From Prosthecobacter sp. (GTDB lineage Bacteria > Verrucomicrobiota > Verrucomicrobiia > Verrucomicrobiales > Verrucomicrobiaceae), in the NCBI RefSeq assembly GCF_034366625.1, contig NZ_JAXMIH010000023.1, positions 434,001 to 498,000 on the forward strand: a DNA stretch of 64,000 bases, written 5' to 3'. Position numbers and translations under genes: made by a program. The first letter of the stretch is position 1. Each line of letters begins with the position of its first letter. Below the pieces are notes generated by a model. It had not been told where the DNA came from. It was given only the letters and a program-made list of their open reading frames with translations, and ran no database searches. Shown in pieces: positions 40,006 through 52,878 of the stretch.

Positions 40006-41216
40006 GCGGAGAGGACGGTGTTGGGCTCCACGCGCAGGGCTTTCCAGATGCCGAGCAGGCTGGCGAGCGTGGAGATGACGAGGACGATGAAGCCGAGCGA
40101 AATCAGGTCCGTCGTTTCGATGACGACGAGCCGTGGGAAGCGCGGGAAGGCGAACTGGCCGATCCACCAGGCGAGCACATAACCAAAAGCGCCCATGAGC
40201 AGCGATTGCTGGAGTATGAGGCCGCCGATGACGCGGTTGCGCGCGCCGATGAGCTTCAGCAGCGCGATGTCGCGGATCTTGTCGAGCGTGAGCGTGTAAA
40301 TGATGAGCGCGATGATGATGGTGGAGATGATGATGAGCAGCACGCGGAAGAGGCCGAGCTGACGCTTCGCCTTGTCCACCATGCCGGAGAGCAGCAGGTC
40401 TTTTTGCTCCTGCGTGGAATACACCGTGATGTCCGGCCAGTTGCCCAGCGTGGCGCGCACTGCGGCAGCATCCGCGCCCGGATGCAGGCTGACGAGCACG
40501 GCGCTGACCTGCGGCTTCGACAGCGCGGGGATGCTGCTCGATGGCCCGGCCGCGCGGTCGAGCAGCAGCGGTTGCAGACGGCCGATCTCGATGTTTTCCA
40601 ATCGCGCACGCCGCGCCGCGCGTTCCAAACGCACGGCCTCGCCGGGCACATCGAATTGAATCGCCAGCGCATCACTCACGGTGAAAAACGCCAGTCCATC
40701 ACCGCTGGAGCCGACCATGCCCTGTGTGTGTCCCACGACTTCATACGCGTCTTTGCCTAACGTGATTTTTTCTCCAAGCGGCAGCCGCAGCGACACATCG
40801 GCGATCATTTCATAGTGCGCCTGCCGCAGTGCGCGCCCCGCCACGAGCGGAATCCACCCGCCACGATCATCAGGCCACGAAAGCCCCTGCACCACCATGC
40901 GCAGCGGCCTGCCGCGATGCACACGCTGGATGGTGTGCGACACGAAGCGCCGCGCTCTCGCCACGCCCGGCACAGCGCGCACGCGATCCTCCAGGCTGGC
41001 TGAAATCCGCGAGATCTCCGCGAACGGCCCGCGCGTGCTGCCCTGCACGACCCACAGATCCGCGCCCACGCGATCCACCAGCAGCGTGGCCTCATGAATG
41101 AGTCCGCGATAGATGCCGCCCATGCCCATCACGATCATGAGCAGCAGCCCGATGCCCACCGTGGTGAACACAAAACGGCCCGCGTTGTGCCGGATGTCGC
41201 GGACGGCGAGGTTCAT
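40002..41216 (-). CDS. devC: ABC exporter permease (DevC/MacB-like)
   Basis: 404 residues. One N-terminal helix (about 15-35), a large soluble domain (about 40-285) and three C-terminal helices (about 295-390, V-L-L-I-I-I-S-T-I-I-I-A-L) match the MacB/DevC FtsX-type permease topology. It overlaps the ATPase start by 4 nt and its own start overlaps the adaptor stop by 4 nt. The substrate is unknown; DevBCA exporters of cyanobacteria move heterocyst glycolipids, but related ones move other lipids. Confidence 0.85.
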   Translation of the reverse strand: MNLAVRDIRHNAGRFVFTTVGIGLLLMIVMGMGGIYRGLIHEATLLVDRVGADLWVVQGSTRGPFAEISRISASLEDRVRAVPGVARARRFVSHTIQRVHRGRPLRMVVQGLSWPDDRGGWIPLVAGRALRQAHYEMIADVSLRLPLGEKITLGKDAYEVVGHTQGMVGSSGDGLAFFTVSDALAIQFDVPGEAVRLERAARRARLENIEIGRLQPLLLDRAAGPSSSIPALSKPQVSAVLVSLHPGADAAAVRATLGNWPDITVYSTQEQKDLLLSGMVDKAKRQLGLFRVLLIIISTIIIALIIYTLTLDKIRDIALLKLIGARNRVIGGLILQQSLLMGAFGYVLAWWIGQFAFPRFPRLVVIETTDLISLGFIVLVISTLASLLGIWKALRVEPNTVLSA

Positions 41217-42151
41217 GGTCGCGCTTGCTCCGTTTGGATGTAAACCTCCGCCCGCTGGCCGATGGTCCAGTTCTTCGGCAGCTCGTTCACGCGCACATCG
41301 ACGAGGAACTCGCGCGTCTCGCGATCCGTCTCACGTCCGATGCGCGATACCATGCCGGGATAGTTTTTGTCGCTCTCGGAGCGGAAAACGATGCGCGCCA
41401 TTTGTCCCGCCGCGACTTTGGAGATCGCCGTTTCATCGACCCATGCGCTCACCCAGATCTCATCCAGCGAGATGATCTCCATCAGCGCTCCGCCCGGCAC
41501 CAGCATGTCGCCCGGATCGCGATCACGCCGGATGATGAGCCCGTCATAAGGCGCGTGAATCTGCGTGAAGGCCATCTGCTCCTTGCGATACAGCAGCGTC
41601 TTCTCCGCCACCAGCACTTGGCCCTGCGCCTCCGCAATGGCCGCGTTTGATCGCTTCAGATCCGCCTCCGCCACATGCAGCGCCTCGACCGCTTTGTCCG
41701 TGTCCATCTGCGAGACCGCGTTGGAGGCCAGCAGGCCCATCAAACGCTTGTGATCCAGCCGCGCCTGCGCCAGCACCGCTTCCGAGCGTGCCAGATCCGC
41801 GCTCACACGCTCCGCCGTTTGTCGCGCCGCCGCCAGCGTCGCCTCCGCGATGGCCACCTGCTGCTTGATCTCCGCATCATCCAGCCGCGCGAGCAGTTGC
41901 CCCGCCTTCACCTTGTCACCCTGATCCACCAGCACTTCCGCCAGCCGCTCCTGAATGCGTGCGCTCACCGTCGTCTTCACCCGCGCCTCCAGTGTGCCCG
42001 TGCCCATGACTTCATCGGCGTTGGTGTTTTGAGCCACGTTCGCCACGATGACCTCGGCAGGTTTAACGTTGAGTTTATAAACCGCGAAGCCCGCGATCCC
42101 CGCCACGATGAGCCATGGCAGGATGCGGCGGAGAAGAGATGGGAGTTTCAT
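41213..42151 (-). CDS. devB: ABC exporter membrane-fusion adaptor (DevB/HlyD-like)
   Basis: 312 residues with an N-terminal membrane anchor (about 10-25), a lipoyl-like strand pair (T-T-V-S-A-R-I-Q-E-R-L-A-E-V-L-V-D-Q-G-D) and a long coiled hairpin (about 115-195, with A-T-L-A-A-A-R-Q-T-A-E). This is the HlyD/DevB adaptor pattern linking the ABC core to an outer-membrane TolC channel. It is the first gene of the devBCA-type operon. No TolC gene is next to it, so one is recruited from elsewhere. Confidence 0.85.
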   Translation of the reverse strand: MKLPSLLRRILPWLIVAGIAGFAVYKLNVKPAEVIVANVAQNTNADEVMGTGTLEARVKTTVSARIQERLAEVLVDQGDKVKAGQLLARLDDAEIKQQVAIAEATLAAARQTAERVSADLARSEAVLAQARLDHKRLMGLLASNAVSQMDTDKAVEALHVAEADLKRSNAAIAEAQGQVLVAEKTLLYRKEQMAFTQIHAPYDGLIIRRDRDPGDMLVPGGALMEIISLDEIWVSAWVDETAISKVAAGQMARIVFRSESDKNYPGMVSRIGRETDRETREFLVDVRVNELPKNWTIGQRAEVYIQTEQARP

Positions 42152-42250
42152 CAGGACTCAACAATGTCCCTCAGGCCTGCGCTGTCGCGCAGAAATCCAC
42201 AACCAATCTTGAGCGCAATGCAGCAAGGGCCTCATCAGATGAAAATCGTT

Positions 42251-42661
42251 CTATCGCCGCGCCGCGTTGATGAACTCATCCAATTTGTTCAGCACGTCCT
42301 GCATCTGGCTCTGGCTGTAATTGAAGTCCGCGCTCTGACCCAGCGTGCTCACGCTGTTGGTGTTGTTGCTGGTGCCGCTGATAGCGTTGGAGATCGCGGT
42401 GTTCATGTCATTGGTGGTCACTTCACCCGTCGGGCCGATGTCTCCTTGTGGAATGTCGAAGGTGAAGTGGAGGGTGTTGCCAGTGACACTCAGGCTCACA
42501 CTGGCGGGATTGCCGGGTGGCAGGGTGTTCACGCCATCGACTTGCGCGGCGGTGATCGTGAGGATGGCGTCGATCAGCGCTTTGAGGCTGGTGAGCTGGC
42601 TGCGCATCTCTGCCGATGAGTTCGGCGAGTTGGTCGCGGGGAGATTCGGATCGAAAGGCAT
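42251..42661 (-). CDS. Small unknown protein with collagen-like turn
   Basis: 136 residues. A helical start (S-A-E-M-R-S-Q-L-T-S-L-K-A-L-I-D-A-I-L) is followed by L-H-F-T-F-D-I-P-Q-G-D-I-G-P-T-G-E-V, a single collagen-like G-x-x-G turn often seen at the base of fibrous proteins, and a Ser/Asn-rich helical end. The ATG at 42661 is preferred to longer frames. No enzyme motif. It is last in a group of same-strand genes that includes a repeat ORF. Confidence 0.55.
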   Translation of the reverse strand: MPFDPNLPATNSPNSSAEMRSQLTSLKALIDAILTITAAQVDGVNTLPPGNPASVSLSVTGNTLHFTFDIPQGDIGPTGEVTTNDMNTAISNAISGTSNNTNSVSTLGQSADFNYSQSQMQDVLNKLDEFINAARR

Positions 42662-42784
42662 GGCTGTAGTAGTTGGCAGTTGTTGACGATGGTTGACGGT
42701 TGTTTGCAGTGGTTCCAAAACAACGGTCAACGGCGTGTAGCGCCCTTCAGCCATTGCCAACCACCGCAAACAGCGCCTCCGGCG

Positions 42785-43576
42785 CTACGGGGACACCGTC
42801 ACCTTCACCACATCGGTCCAGTCGCCGTTCGGGGTGCCTTTGTCCCAGAAGCGCATGCGGTATTCGCGCACTTCGGGTGTGCCTGCGACGAGCAGCGGTC
42901 GCTCATCTTCATAGGGACTCTCGGTGTCGATGGCGATGAACTCCCAGGCACCCGTGCCGCGACGGCTTTCGATATACACACCCATGTGGGTGTATTTGTA
43001 GAAGGTGAGCTTCACGCACTGGCAGCCGCTGCCTTGCAGCAACTCCGCGAGGAACTTCGGCACGGCCTTCTCCGTGGCTTGGGAGCCGACGATGCCGAGG
43101 TCGGTGCCGATGGCCTCGGTGTATCCAGGGGAGAGTTTCATCTTCGCGATGAGGGCGAAGATGCGTGTGAGCACACCGGGCAGCGTGGCGGTGACGCCAG
43201 CGGGCAGGGCGGGTGCGGTGAAGGTGGGCAGAACTATCGCCACCGTGCCTGCACCCGTGAGCACGTCATCGACGGCGTCGGTGGTGGAAGGCGAGAAGTT
43301 CCGCACGGCACTGAGCCAGGTGCCGAGAACGTAGTTGGCATATTTCGCGTCGTTCACGCTGGCGGTGATGTCGGCAGCGATGACGCCGAGGGTGGCTCCG
43401 TGGATGGGGAGTTTCACGGCGTAGTTGTCGAGCCAGTTTACTTGGTCGCCGATACGGCTTGGGTAGTAGTCTTGTCGTTTCATTTTAGTGTGTTGTTTAG
43501 GTTTGGACTGAAAGTATTCGGACGGCGTCTGTTGATCCCATTGCCCGCTGTCCCAGGTTCCGGTGTCCCAGTTCAT
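42785..43576 (-). CDS. Verrucomicrobial protein of unknown function (MKRQDYYPS type)
   Basis: The ATG at 43576 begins a Trp/Asp-rich segment (W-D-T-G-T-W-D-S-G-Q-W-D), joined in frame to M-K-R-Q-D-Y-Y-P-S-R-I-G-D-Q-V-N-W at residue 32. The latter looks like the start of a family I know from Verrucomicrobia and relatives, so a start at 43483 is also possible. The C-terminal half (about residues 165-260) has fibronectin-like E-V-R-E-Y-R-M-R-F-W-D-K-G-T-P-N-G-D-W strands. The 43576 start overlaps the preceding repeat ORF by 4 nt (ATGA), which favours it. Function is unknown. Confidence 0.6.
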   Translation of the reverse strand: MNWDTGTWDSGQWDQQTPSEYFQSKPKQHTKMKRQDYYPSRIGDQVNWLDNYAVKLPIHGATLGVIAADITASVNDAKYANYVLGTWLSAVRNFSPSTTDAVDDVLTGAGTVAIVLPTFTAPALPAGVTATLPGVLTRIFALIAKMKLSPGYTEAIGTDLGIVGSQATEKAVPKFLAELLQGSGCQCVKLTFYKYTHMGVYIESRRGTGAWEFIAIDTESPYEDERPLLVAGTPEVREYRMRFWDKGTPNGDWTDVVKVTVSP

Positions 43577-44016
43577 GGCTTGGCGGTTTTGGGTGGGTTG
43601 ATGTGCCTCGCGGGGGCAGCGCTGGCTGGAATGGTGGCGTCGCTGGCGCAGGCGGGGGCAGCGGTGGATGCGCCGGGGGCGGCGCTCCATAAAATGGGGG
43701 CGGCCCCCGAACGCGGCAGCGGTCCCCCCGTGCCGCTCATCGGCACCCCCAGGACGCGGAACTCCGCCCCCGCGCCGAATGGGGGCGTCGCTCGCAGCGG
43801 GAACTCCGCCCCCGCGCCGCTCAGCGCTGCCCCCGCAGCGCGGAACTCCGCCCCCGAACGAAATGGGGGCGGCATTTCAGGGCCAAACCCTGCCGTTTTG
43901 TCTGGGAAAGCCCGCGCTGGAGGGCAAATCGGCGTTCCCGGCATCGGGAGGTGGGCTGTTTTGAGGGAGAGGGCAATCATCGCGTGCATCGGGTCTGATG
44001 GCCGCGATTGGAGCAC
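43573..44016 (-). CDS. Possible tandem-repeat protein
   Basis: A 147-residue open frame with low-complexity Pro/Ala/Gly composition. The core has three 14-residue units of G-A-E-F type (encoded by the 42-nt repeat at about 43756-43880). The exact reading-frame period and the 4-nt ATGA overlap with the next gene favour real coding; the biased composition argues caution. No domain is recognised. Confidence 0.35.
   Translation of the reverse strand: MLQSRPSDPMHAMIALSLKTAHLPMPGTPICPPARAFPDKTAGFGPEMPPPFRSGAEFRAAGAALSGAGAEFPLRATPPFGAGAEFRVLGVPMSGTGGPLPRSGAAPILWSAAPGASTAAPACASDATIPASAAPARHINPPKTAKP
43756..43880. repeat. 42-nt tandem repeats, GC-rich
   Basis: AACTCCGCCCCC starts at 43760, 43802 and 43844, exactly 42 nt apart, each with flanking GCG/CGAACGG-type sequence and GGGGGCG. 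A weaker relative of the unit lies at about 43690. The period is 14 codons. Confidence 0.7.
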
Positions 44017-44061
44017 AGCCCCCGCGAGGTGCGTTAGTCCGACATGTCGGACGGTCTCCGC

Positions 44062-44322
44062 CTACTCATCCTCCATCGTGCCGATGAACTCCTGGAGTGT
44101 CTTGTCCACGCCATACGCCAGCCGTGCCCCGACGTGGAACGTGGGAATGGAGTCGCCACCCTCGATACGGCCAATCATGTCGCGCGAAACACCGGTCTTC
44201 TGCCACAGTGCATACTTGCTCAAGCCGCAAGCTTCCCGCAGCTCTTGGAGCTTGCGCGGCAGCCGCTTGCGGATGCGCTCGGCGTAATCATGGGCTTCGT
44301 GGTTGTCAGGTATCGAGGGCAT
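44062..44322 (-). CDS. XRE-type helix-turn-helix regulator
   Basis: 86 residues. The helix-turn-helix pattern L-R-E-A-C-G-L-S-K-Y-A-L-W-Q-K-T-G-V-S-R-D, then I-G-R-I-E-G-G-D-S-I-P-T matches Cro/XRE DNA-binding domains. The start at 44322 begins M-P-S-I-P-D-N. It may regulate the neighbouring cassette or itself. Ligand and operator are unknown. Confidence 0.8.
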   Translation of the reverse strand: MPSIPDNHEAHDYAERIRKRLPRKLQELREACGLSKYALWQKTGVSRDMIGRIEGGDSIPTFHVGARLAYGVDKTLQEFIGTMEDE

Positions 44323-44392
44323 GACGCTCGCTGGGCAAGTAGGCTGATAATTAAATGGTGCCTCCGTTGGGGGGTGAGTTGGCTTGGCTGAA

Positions 44393-48927
<4,535 letters not shown>

Positions 48928-50208
48928 TCAATGGTCGTGGGTGGCACCGGATTTCATCACGTCAGCTTTGATGATGAAGCTGTTCTCAGCGGCGTAGGAG
49001 ATGCCTGCGGGGATGCCCGCTTTGACTTCGATCCACTCGGCATCGCGGCGTCCGATCTCGAAAGGCATGGCTTCAAACAAAGTGCCTACGCGCACAAAGA
49101 CGACATCCCAGTCGCGGAAGTTTTGCAAAGCGCTGGCCTTCACGGCAACGGGCACCTCGGCCTCCTCATAGACGACATCGCCAGTGACGAACAAGCCTGG
49201 GCGCAGCTCGCCCTTGGCATTCGGCACCACGGCACGGGCCATCATGGTCTGCGATCCTTCGGCGCTGAAGGGCGAGAGATAGCTGAGCGTGGCCTCGACG
49301 CTTTCGATGCCTTCGTCGGCATGGATGGCCACGGCCTGCCCGGCTTTGAGCAGCGGGAAGTCTTTGCGATGGACGATGAAGTCCACCCACACATTGCTGA
49401 GATCGGCGATGACAAAGAGCGTGCGCTGATTGTCCGCGAACTCGCCGAGCTTCACGCTTTTCTCGATCACGGTGCCTGCGATCTCGGCTTTGACCTCGTA
49501 GGTCTGGAGGCTGTCGTTGCTCTCCACCGTGGCGAGGACATCGCCTTTGCTCACCACGTCGCCCAGGTTTTTGTTCACCGCTTTCACGATGCCCTCAAAG
49601 CGCGGGATGATGCTGGTGCGCGTTTGCTCATTGAGCTGCACACGGCCACGCAGGCTGAGTCGCTGGCGTATCTTGGCCGGGCCTGCCTTCACCATTTCCA
49701 CGCCAGCACGGGCGAGGATTTCATCCGGCATCTCGGCACGGCCTTCGATGGAGTCGAACTTCCACTCGTAGCTTTTTCCGGCGTGCTGCACATTCACAAA
49801 GGCGTGGAAGGAATGCGGCTCCTCGACCACGGGCGTGCCGATGTAGTAGTCCGCCTCTTTCTTGAACGTGATGGTGTCGGTGCGGTTGATTCGCTCCAGC
49901 TTGGCGACGATCTTCACGTCGTCGGGCTGATATGGCTGACCGTTCTTGTAGAAGTAAACGTGGAACTCAGGCGTGACTCCTTCCGGCTCGTAGATTTGCA
50001 CTTCGCACTCGAAGTCCGGCTCGCCGAAATAGCGGCCTCCGTGCGGGCCGCGTCGCTTGCTGGGATCATCGGCTGCGGGGGCCGCGCCGTGACCTTCCGC
50101 GTGCTCGTGGCTGCTGAGTTCGATGCCGAGGATGCGTTTGGCCGCATAAGCTCCGCCGATGAGGAGCAGCGCGATGAGGGCCGCATTGAGAATGGCTTTG
50201 TAGTTCAT
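48928..50208 (-). CDS. czcB: RND periplasmic adaptor (CzcB-type) with HGG domain
   Basis: 426 residues with an N-terminal membrane anchor (about 7-24). Residues 56-152 start G-P-H-G-G-R-Y-F and form a beta-rich metal-binding-type domain found at the N-terminus of CzcB/CusB adaptors. Then come a lipoyl-like segment (about 160-290) and the beta-barrel region. The C-terminus ends S-G-A-T-H-D-H, a possible metal-binding tail. It connects CzcA to the outer-membrane protein CzcC. It lies 12 nt before czcA. Confidence 0.88.
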   Translation of the reverse strand: MNYKAILNAALIALLLIGGAYAAKRILGIELSSHEHAEGHGAAPAADDPSKRRGPHGGRYFGEPDFECEVQIYEPEGVTPEFHVYFYKNGQPYQPDDVKIVAKLERINRTDTITFKKEADYYIGTPVVEEPHSFHAFVNVQHAGKSYEWKFDSIEGRAEMPDEILARAGVEMVKAGPAKIRQRLSLRGRVQLNEQTRTSIIPRFEGIVKAVNKNLGDVVSKGDVLATVESNDSLQTYEVKAEIAGTVIEKSVKLGEFADNQRTLFVIADLSNVWVDFIVHRKDFPLLKAGQAVAIHADEGIESVEATLSYLSPFSAEGSQTMMARAVVPNAKGELRPGLFVTGDVVYEEAEVPVAVKASALQNFRDWDVVFVRVGTLFEAMPFEIGRRDAEWIEVKAGIPAGISYAAENSFIIKADVMKSGATHDH

Positions 50209-50232
50209 GAAGGGGTGAGTTTGAAAGGGGTG

Positions 50233-51480
50233 TTATTTGCGAGAAAGTGAGATGGGTGCAGCGGTGAGGGCGGCGATCTCTGCCTGGGCCTGGTGGTAGT
50301 CCGTGAGGGCGCGGAGATGCTGATTGCGCGCTTGAATGAGCGTGCGGCGGGCGTCGAGGATTTCGAGCTGGGTGAAGCGTCCGGCCTCATAGCCCTGCAT
50401 GACGGCTTCTTCGGCTTCCTTCGCGCCCGGCAGCACGTCCTTGTTCAGCAGCTCGACTTCCGTTGTGGCGCGGAGCAGCACTTGATAGGCGGCGCTGAGC
50501 TGGGCATACACATTCATCTCCGAGGTCTTGCGCTCGCTGTCGGTCTTGGCGATTTCCGCCTCCGCTTCGGCTATGCCGCCCTGGTTCTTGTTCTTGAACG
50601 GCAGCGGAATGGAGAAGCCGACGACGAATGAGAGGTCATCGCCTTTGCCCAACATGCGCGGCCCTGCGGAGACGGTGATGTCCGGCTTTGCCAGTGACTT
50701 TTGCTTTGCCAGTGCCGCGTAACGTCGGTCGCGCTCAGACGACCAGCGGGCGATCTCGGGATTGCTCTGAATGCGCTGCACGAGCGTGGAGAACTTCGGC
50801 AGGGCTTTGATGCCTTCCAGATCACCTTTCACGGAATCAAAGTCCGCTGTCTGCGCACCCCATTGAACGGCGAGATTGATCCTGGCCGTGGCAAGCGTGC
50901 GCTTCGCCTGCTCCAGTTCGATCTTCGCCGATGCCACGGCGACCTTGCTGCGCATGACCTCGACAGCGTTGGCCTTGCCAGCCTCCACTCGCTTCTGCGT
51001 CATCGGCGTGACCTTCTCCGCCAGCGCGGCGGTTTCCTCCGCGAGTTGCACCTGGCGTTGGGCCGCGAGCACTGCCACAAAAGCCTGCGTGGTGTTTTTG
51101 AGCACTTCGACACGGCGCACTTGATAAGCCCACTCCGCCACGCTGCGACTAGCCGCAGCTTCATTGACACGCGCCTGACGTTTGCCGCCGAGCTCCACGA
51201 GCTGCCCAAGCTCCAGCGTGTTTTCCATGATGTCGCCACCACGGTAGGGGCCGCTGCCGGGTAGGTTTTGGGCGCTGTAGTTGAGGACGGGATTGGGTTT
51301 CAGTCCCGCCTGGAGCGTGCGTGCCTCGGCAGCGCGGATGTCCCAATCATAGGATTTGAGTTCGGGGTTTTGCCGGAGAGACAGCGCAAGCGCGTCTGAC
51401 AAGGATAAGGAGCCGCCGGGGCTGGCAGCATGGGCATGAAATGCGAGAAGCAGAAGCAATGGAAAGACACGAGTGTGCAT
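50233..51480 (-). CDS. czcC: Outer-membrane efflux protein (CzcC/TolC-type)
   Basis: 415 residues from the ATG at 51480, which starts a signal peptide (residues 1-18). The body has the TolC-like pattern of long helices with L-A-L-R-Q-N-P-E-L near the start and an internal duplicated Q-A-x-x-x-L-x-x-A-R-x-x-L. It forms the outer-membrane channel for CzcA/CzcB. It is 24 nt before czcB and is the second gene of the operon. Confidence 0.87.
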   Translation of the reverse strand: MHTRVFPLLLLLAFHAHAASPGGSLSLSDALALSLRQNPELKSYDWDIRAAEARTLQAGLKPNPVLNYSAQNLPGSGPYRGGDIMENTLELGQLVELGGKRQARVNEAAASRSVAEWAYQVRRVEVLKNTTQAFVAVLAAQRQVQLAEETAALAEKVTPMTQKRVEAGKANAVEVMRSKVAVASAKIELEQAKRTLATARINLAVQWGAQTADFDSVKGDLEGIKALPKFSTLVQRIQSNPEIARWSSERDRRYAALAKQKSLAKPDITVSAGPRMLGKGDDLSFVVGFSIPLPFKNKNQGGIAEAEAEIAKTDSERKTSEMNVYAQLSAAYQVLLRATTEVELLNKDVLPGAKEAEEAVMQGYEAGRFTQLEILDARRTLIQARNQHLRALTDYHQAQAEIAALTAAPISLSRK

Positions 51481-51648
51481 GGTGAAAGAGGGTGGAGTGC
51501 ATGAGCGCAGGAATGATCCGGGCACGATGAGCGTGCATGGATTCGGCGGATCAACTGCCGCCGCAGTGACAGGCGTGTGTTCCAGGCACGAAGGCCCGAT
51601 AAAACATCACGCAACGGCTCGACGGGGATTCCCGTCAGCCACGTCCCC

Positions 51649-52116
51649 TCAAATCAAGAAGACCACCGAACGCACCACCAGCAGCGGTAGCTGCGGCGGG
51701 CCGCTATCATCACGCGGCGGGAGAATGACCGTGTGTGGCTCCTTCGTGGGAGCCAGGTTCGTCGCAAAGATTTCAATCCAAAGCACCGGCGTTACACCGA
51801 TCGCAGGAGCCATCACCACATAAGGCGGGACTGTATCCGTCGGCGTCTGCACCACTTCATGGTGATGATGGCTGCCGGAATCCGCAGGCACCTCATTGTG
51901 GTCATCGTCATGGTGCTGGTGTCCGACAGGCGCATGATCCAGCGGGCCTTCTTCCCCGTGCTCACCATGGCAATGCTCATCCATCGTGACGACCGCCTTG
52001 CCCGTGCAATCGCAGTAGTAGTGGAAGATGCCACCCGACAACTGCACCATGAGCATCGCCAAAAGGGCGAGTGCTGCGGTGGTGCGTTTGGCAGAGCGGA
52101 AAAACATAGCGGACAA
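51649..52116 (-). CDS. Secreted His-rich metal-binding protein
   Basis: 155 residues. A signal-like start (about residues 10-30) and a His/Asp-rich segment with G-H-Q-H-H-D-D-D-H and H-H-H-H-E-V (about 67-88) suggest periplasmic metal binding. A Cys pair, C-D-C (residues 35 and 37), lies near the membrane end. It is the first gene of the czc operon, 168 nt from czcC. The start could also be the ATG at 52107. Confidence 0.65.
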   Translation of the reverse strand: MSAMFFRSAKRTTAALALLAMLMVQLSGGIFHYYCDCTGKAVVTMDEHCHGEHGEEGPLDHAPVGHQHHDDDHNEVPADSGSHHHHEVVQTPTDTVPPYVVMAPAIGVTPVLWIEIFATNLAPTKEPHTVILPPRDDSGPPQLPLLVVRSVVFLI

Positions 52117-52204
52117 CTGACTAACGGCTGAACCGGAAATAGCAAGCCTGGAGTGCTGGCGGTGGCTTTAGCCAATGATCCCCCTGCCATGTCCGAACCT
52201 GCCC

Positions 52205-52300
52205 CCCCTTGCAGTGACTTGATCGCCTTCAGCGCGGCATCAGCACCGCGCAGGGTGGTCATGATGGGGAGGCAGTTTTTCCGGCACGGCAGGGTTACAC
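52205..52300 (-). pseudogene. 3' fragment of carB
   Basis: Minus-strand frames read P-I-M-T-T-L-R-G-A-D-A-A-L-K-A-I-K-S-L, matching the C-terminal domain of carbamoyl-phosphate synthase large chains. A one-base shift near 52278 separates it from A-V-P-E-K-L-P upstream. Only the last 35 or so residues remain, so it is a remnant. Confidence 0.45.
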
Positions 52301-52342
52301 CTCATCGTGAAAAGTGCGTCCAGCGCTAATTTAGGCGGACAT

Positions 52343-52380
52343 CCCCGGTGCAGGGGCGATGCTTCCGCCGCGCACCGGGG
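52343..52380. repeat. Inverted repeat in gene debris
   Basis: CCCCGGTGC (52343-52351) and GCACCGGGG (52372-52380) form a 9-bp stem with a 20-nt loop between the carB and acyltransferase fragments. Confidence 0.5.
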
Positions 52381-52384
52381 CGAC

Positions 52385-52624
52385 CCCATCGAAACCCTGC
52401 GCGACACCATCCGCGCCCCCGATGGCTCCCAGCGCAGCATCCCACCGCTCATCCGCCATTACCTCAGCATGAACGCCCGCTTCATCGACTTCCACGTCGA
52501 GCGCGACTTTGGCGATGCCCTCTATTGCCTCTTGCGTGTCGATCTGACCAAAGCTCCGCACTCCCACCTTCGGCGCTTCATCGGTAAAGAAGCAGCGGGC
52601 CATTTGGCAAGGGTGGGTTCTTGA
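52385..52624 (+). pseudogene. 3' fragment of a hemolysin-like acyltransferase
   Basis: A frame with no start in context reads I-P-P-L-I-R-H-Y-L, F-H-V-E-R-D-F-G-D-A-L-Y and V-D-L-T-K, matching the C-terminus of hemolysin-like/lysophospholipid acyltransferase (COG3176-type) proteins. The N-terminal three quarters are absent. Confidence 0.5.
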
Positions 52625-52737
52625 AGAAGCGAAGCCCGGTCAGCGTTGAATGCACACCTGAGTTCGACCGGCTGATGAATGATGTCGTCGCCGTCACTCG
52701 CCTGGGTATTCTCACGCCTCAACGAGAAAGCATGATT

Positions 52738-52878
52738 ATGAATGACGAACAGATCACCTTCGATCCCCGCGTGGCGGAGTATGATGCATGGTATCAGACA
52801 CCGCGCGGTCAGTGGATCGGGCAGACGGAGTTTGCGCTGCTCAAGTCCATGCGGCGGAGGAAGGTGTGTTTCATTTGA
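52738..52878 (+). pseudogene. 5' fragment of a SAM-dependent methyltransferase
   Basis: The ATG at 52738 reads M-N-D-E-Q-I-T-F-D-P-R-V-A-E-Y-D-A-W-Y, the start of a class I methyltransferase family, but stops after 46 codons without the SAM-binding G-x-G-x-G region. It overlaps the end of the convergent gene at 52871 by 8 nt. A linked open frame from 52621 has unknown content. Confidence 0.5.

Noticed and set aside
39301-42151. The ABC operon as the partner of the ATPase at 32375
   Set aside because: The operon has its own ATPase with overlapping start/stop codons, so the 32375 ATPase is not needed.
42251-44322. A possible prophage or phage-tail cassette
   Set aside because: A collagen-like turn, an XRE regulator and unknown proteins are suggestive, but there is no integrase, terminase, capsid or tail gene.
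48931-50250. A 439-codon frame opposite czcB
   Set aside because: Antisense shadow of a well-supported adaptor gene, His/Asp/Val-rich and without domains.
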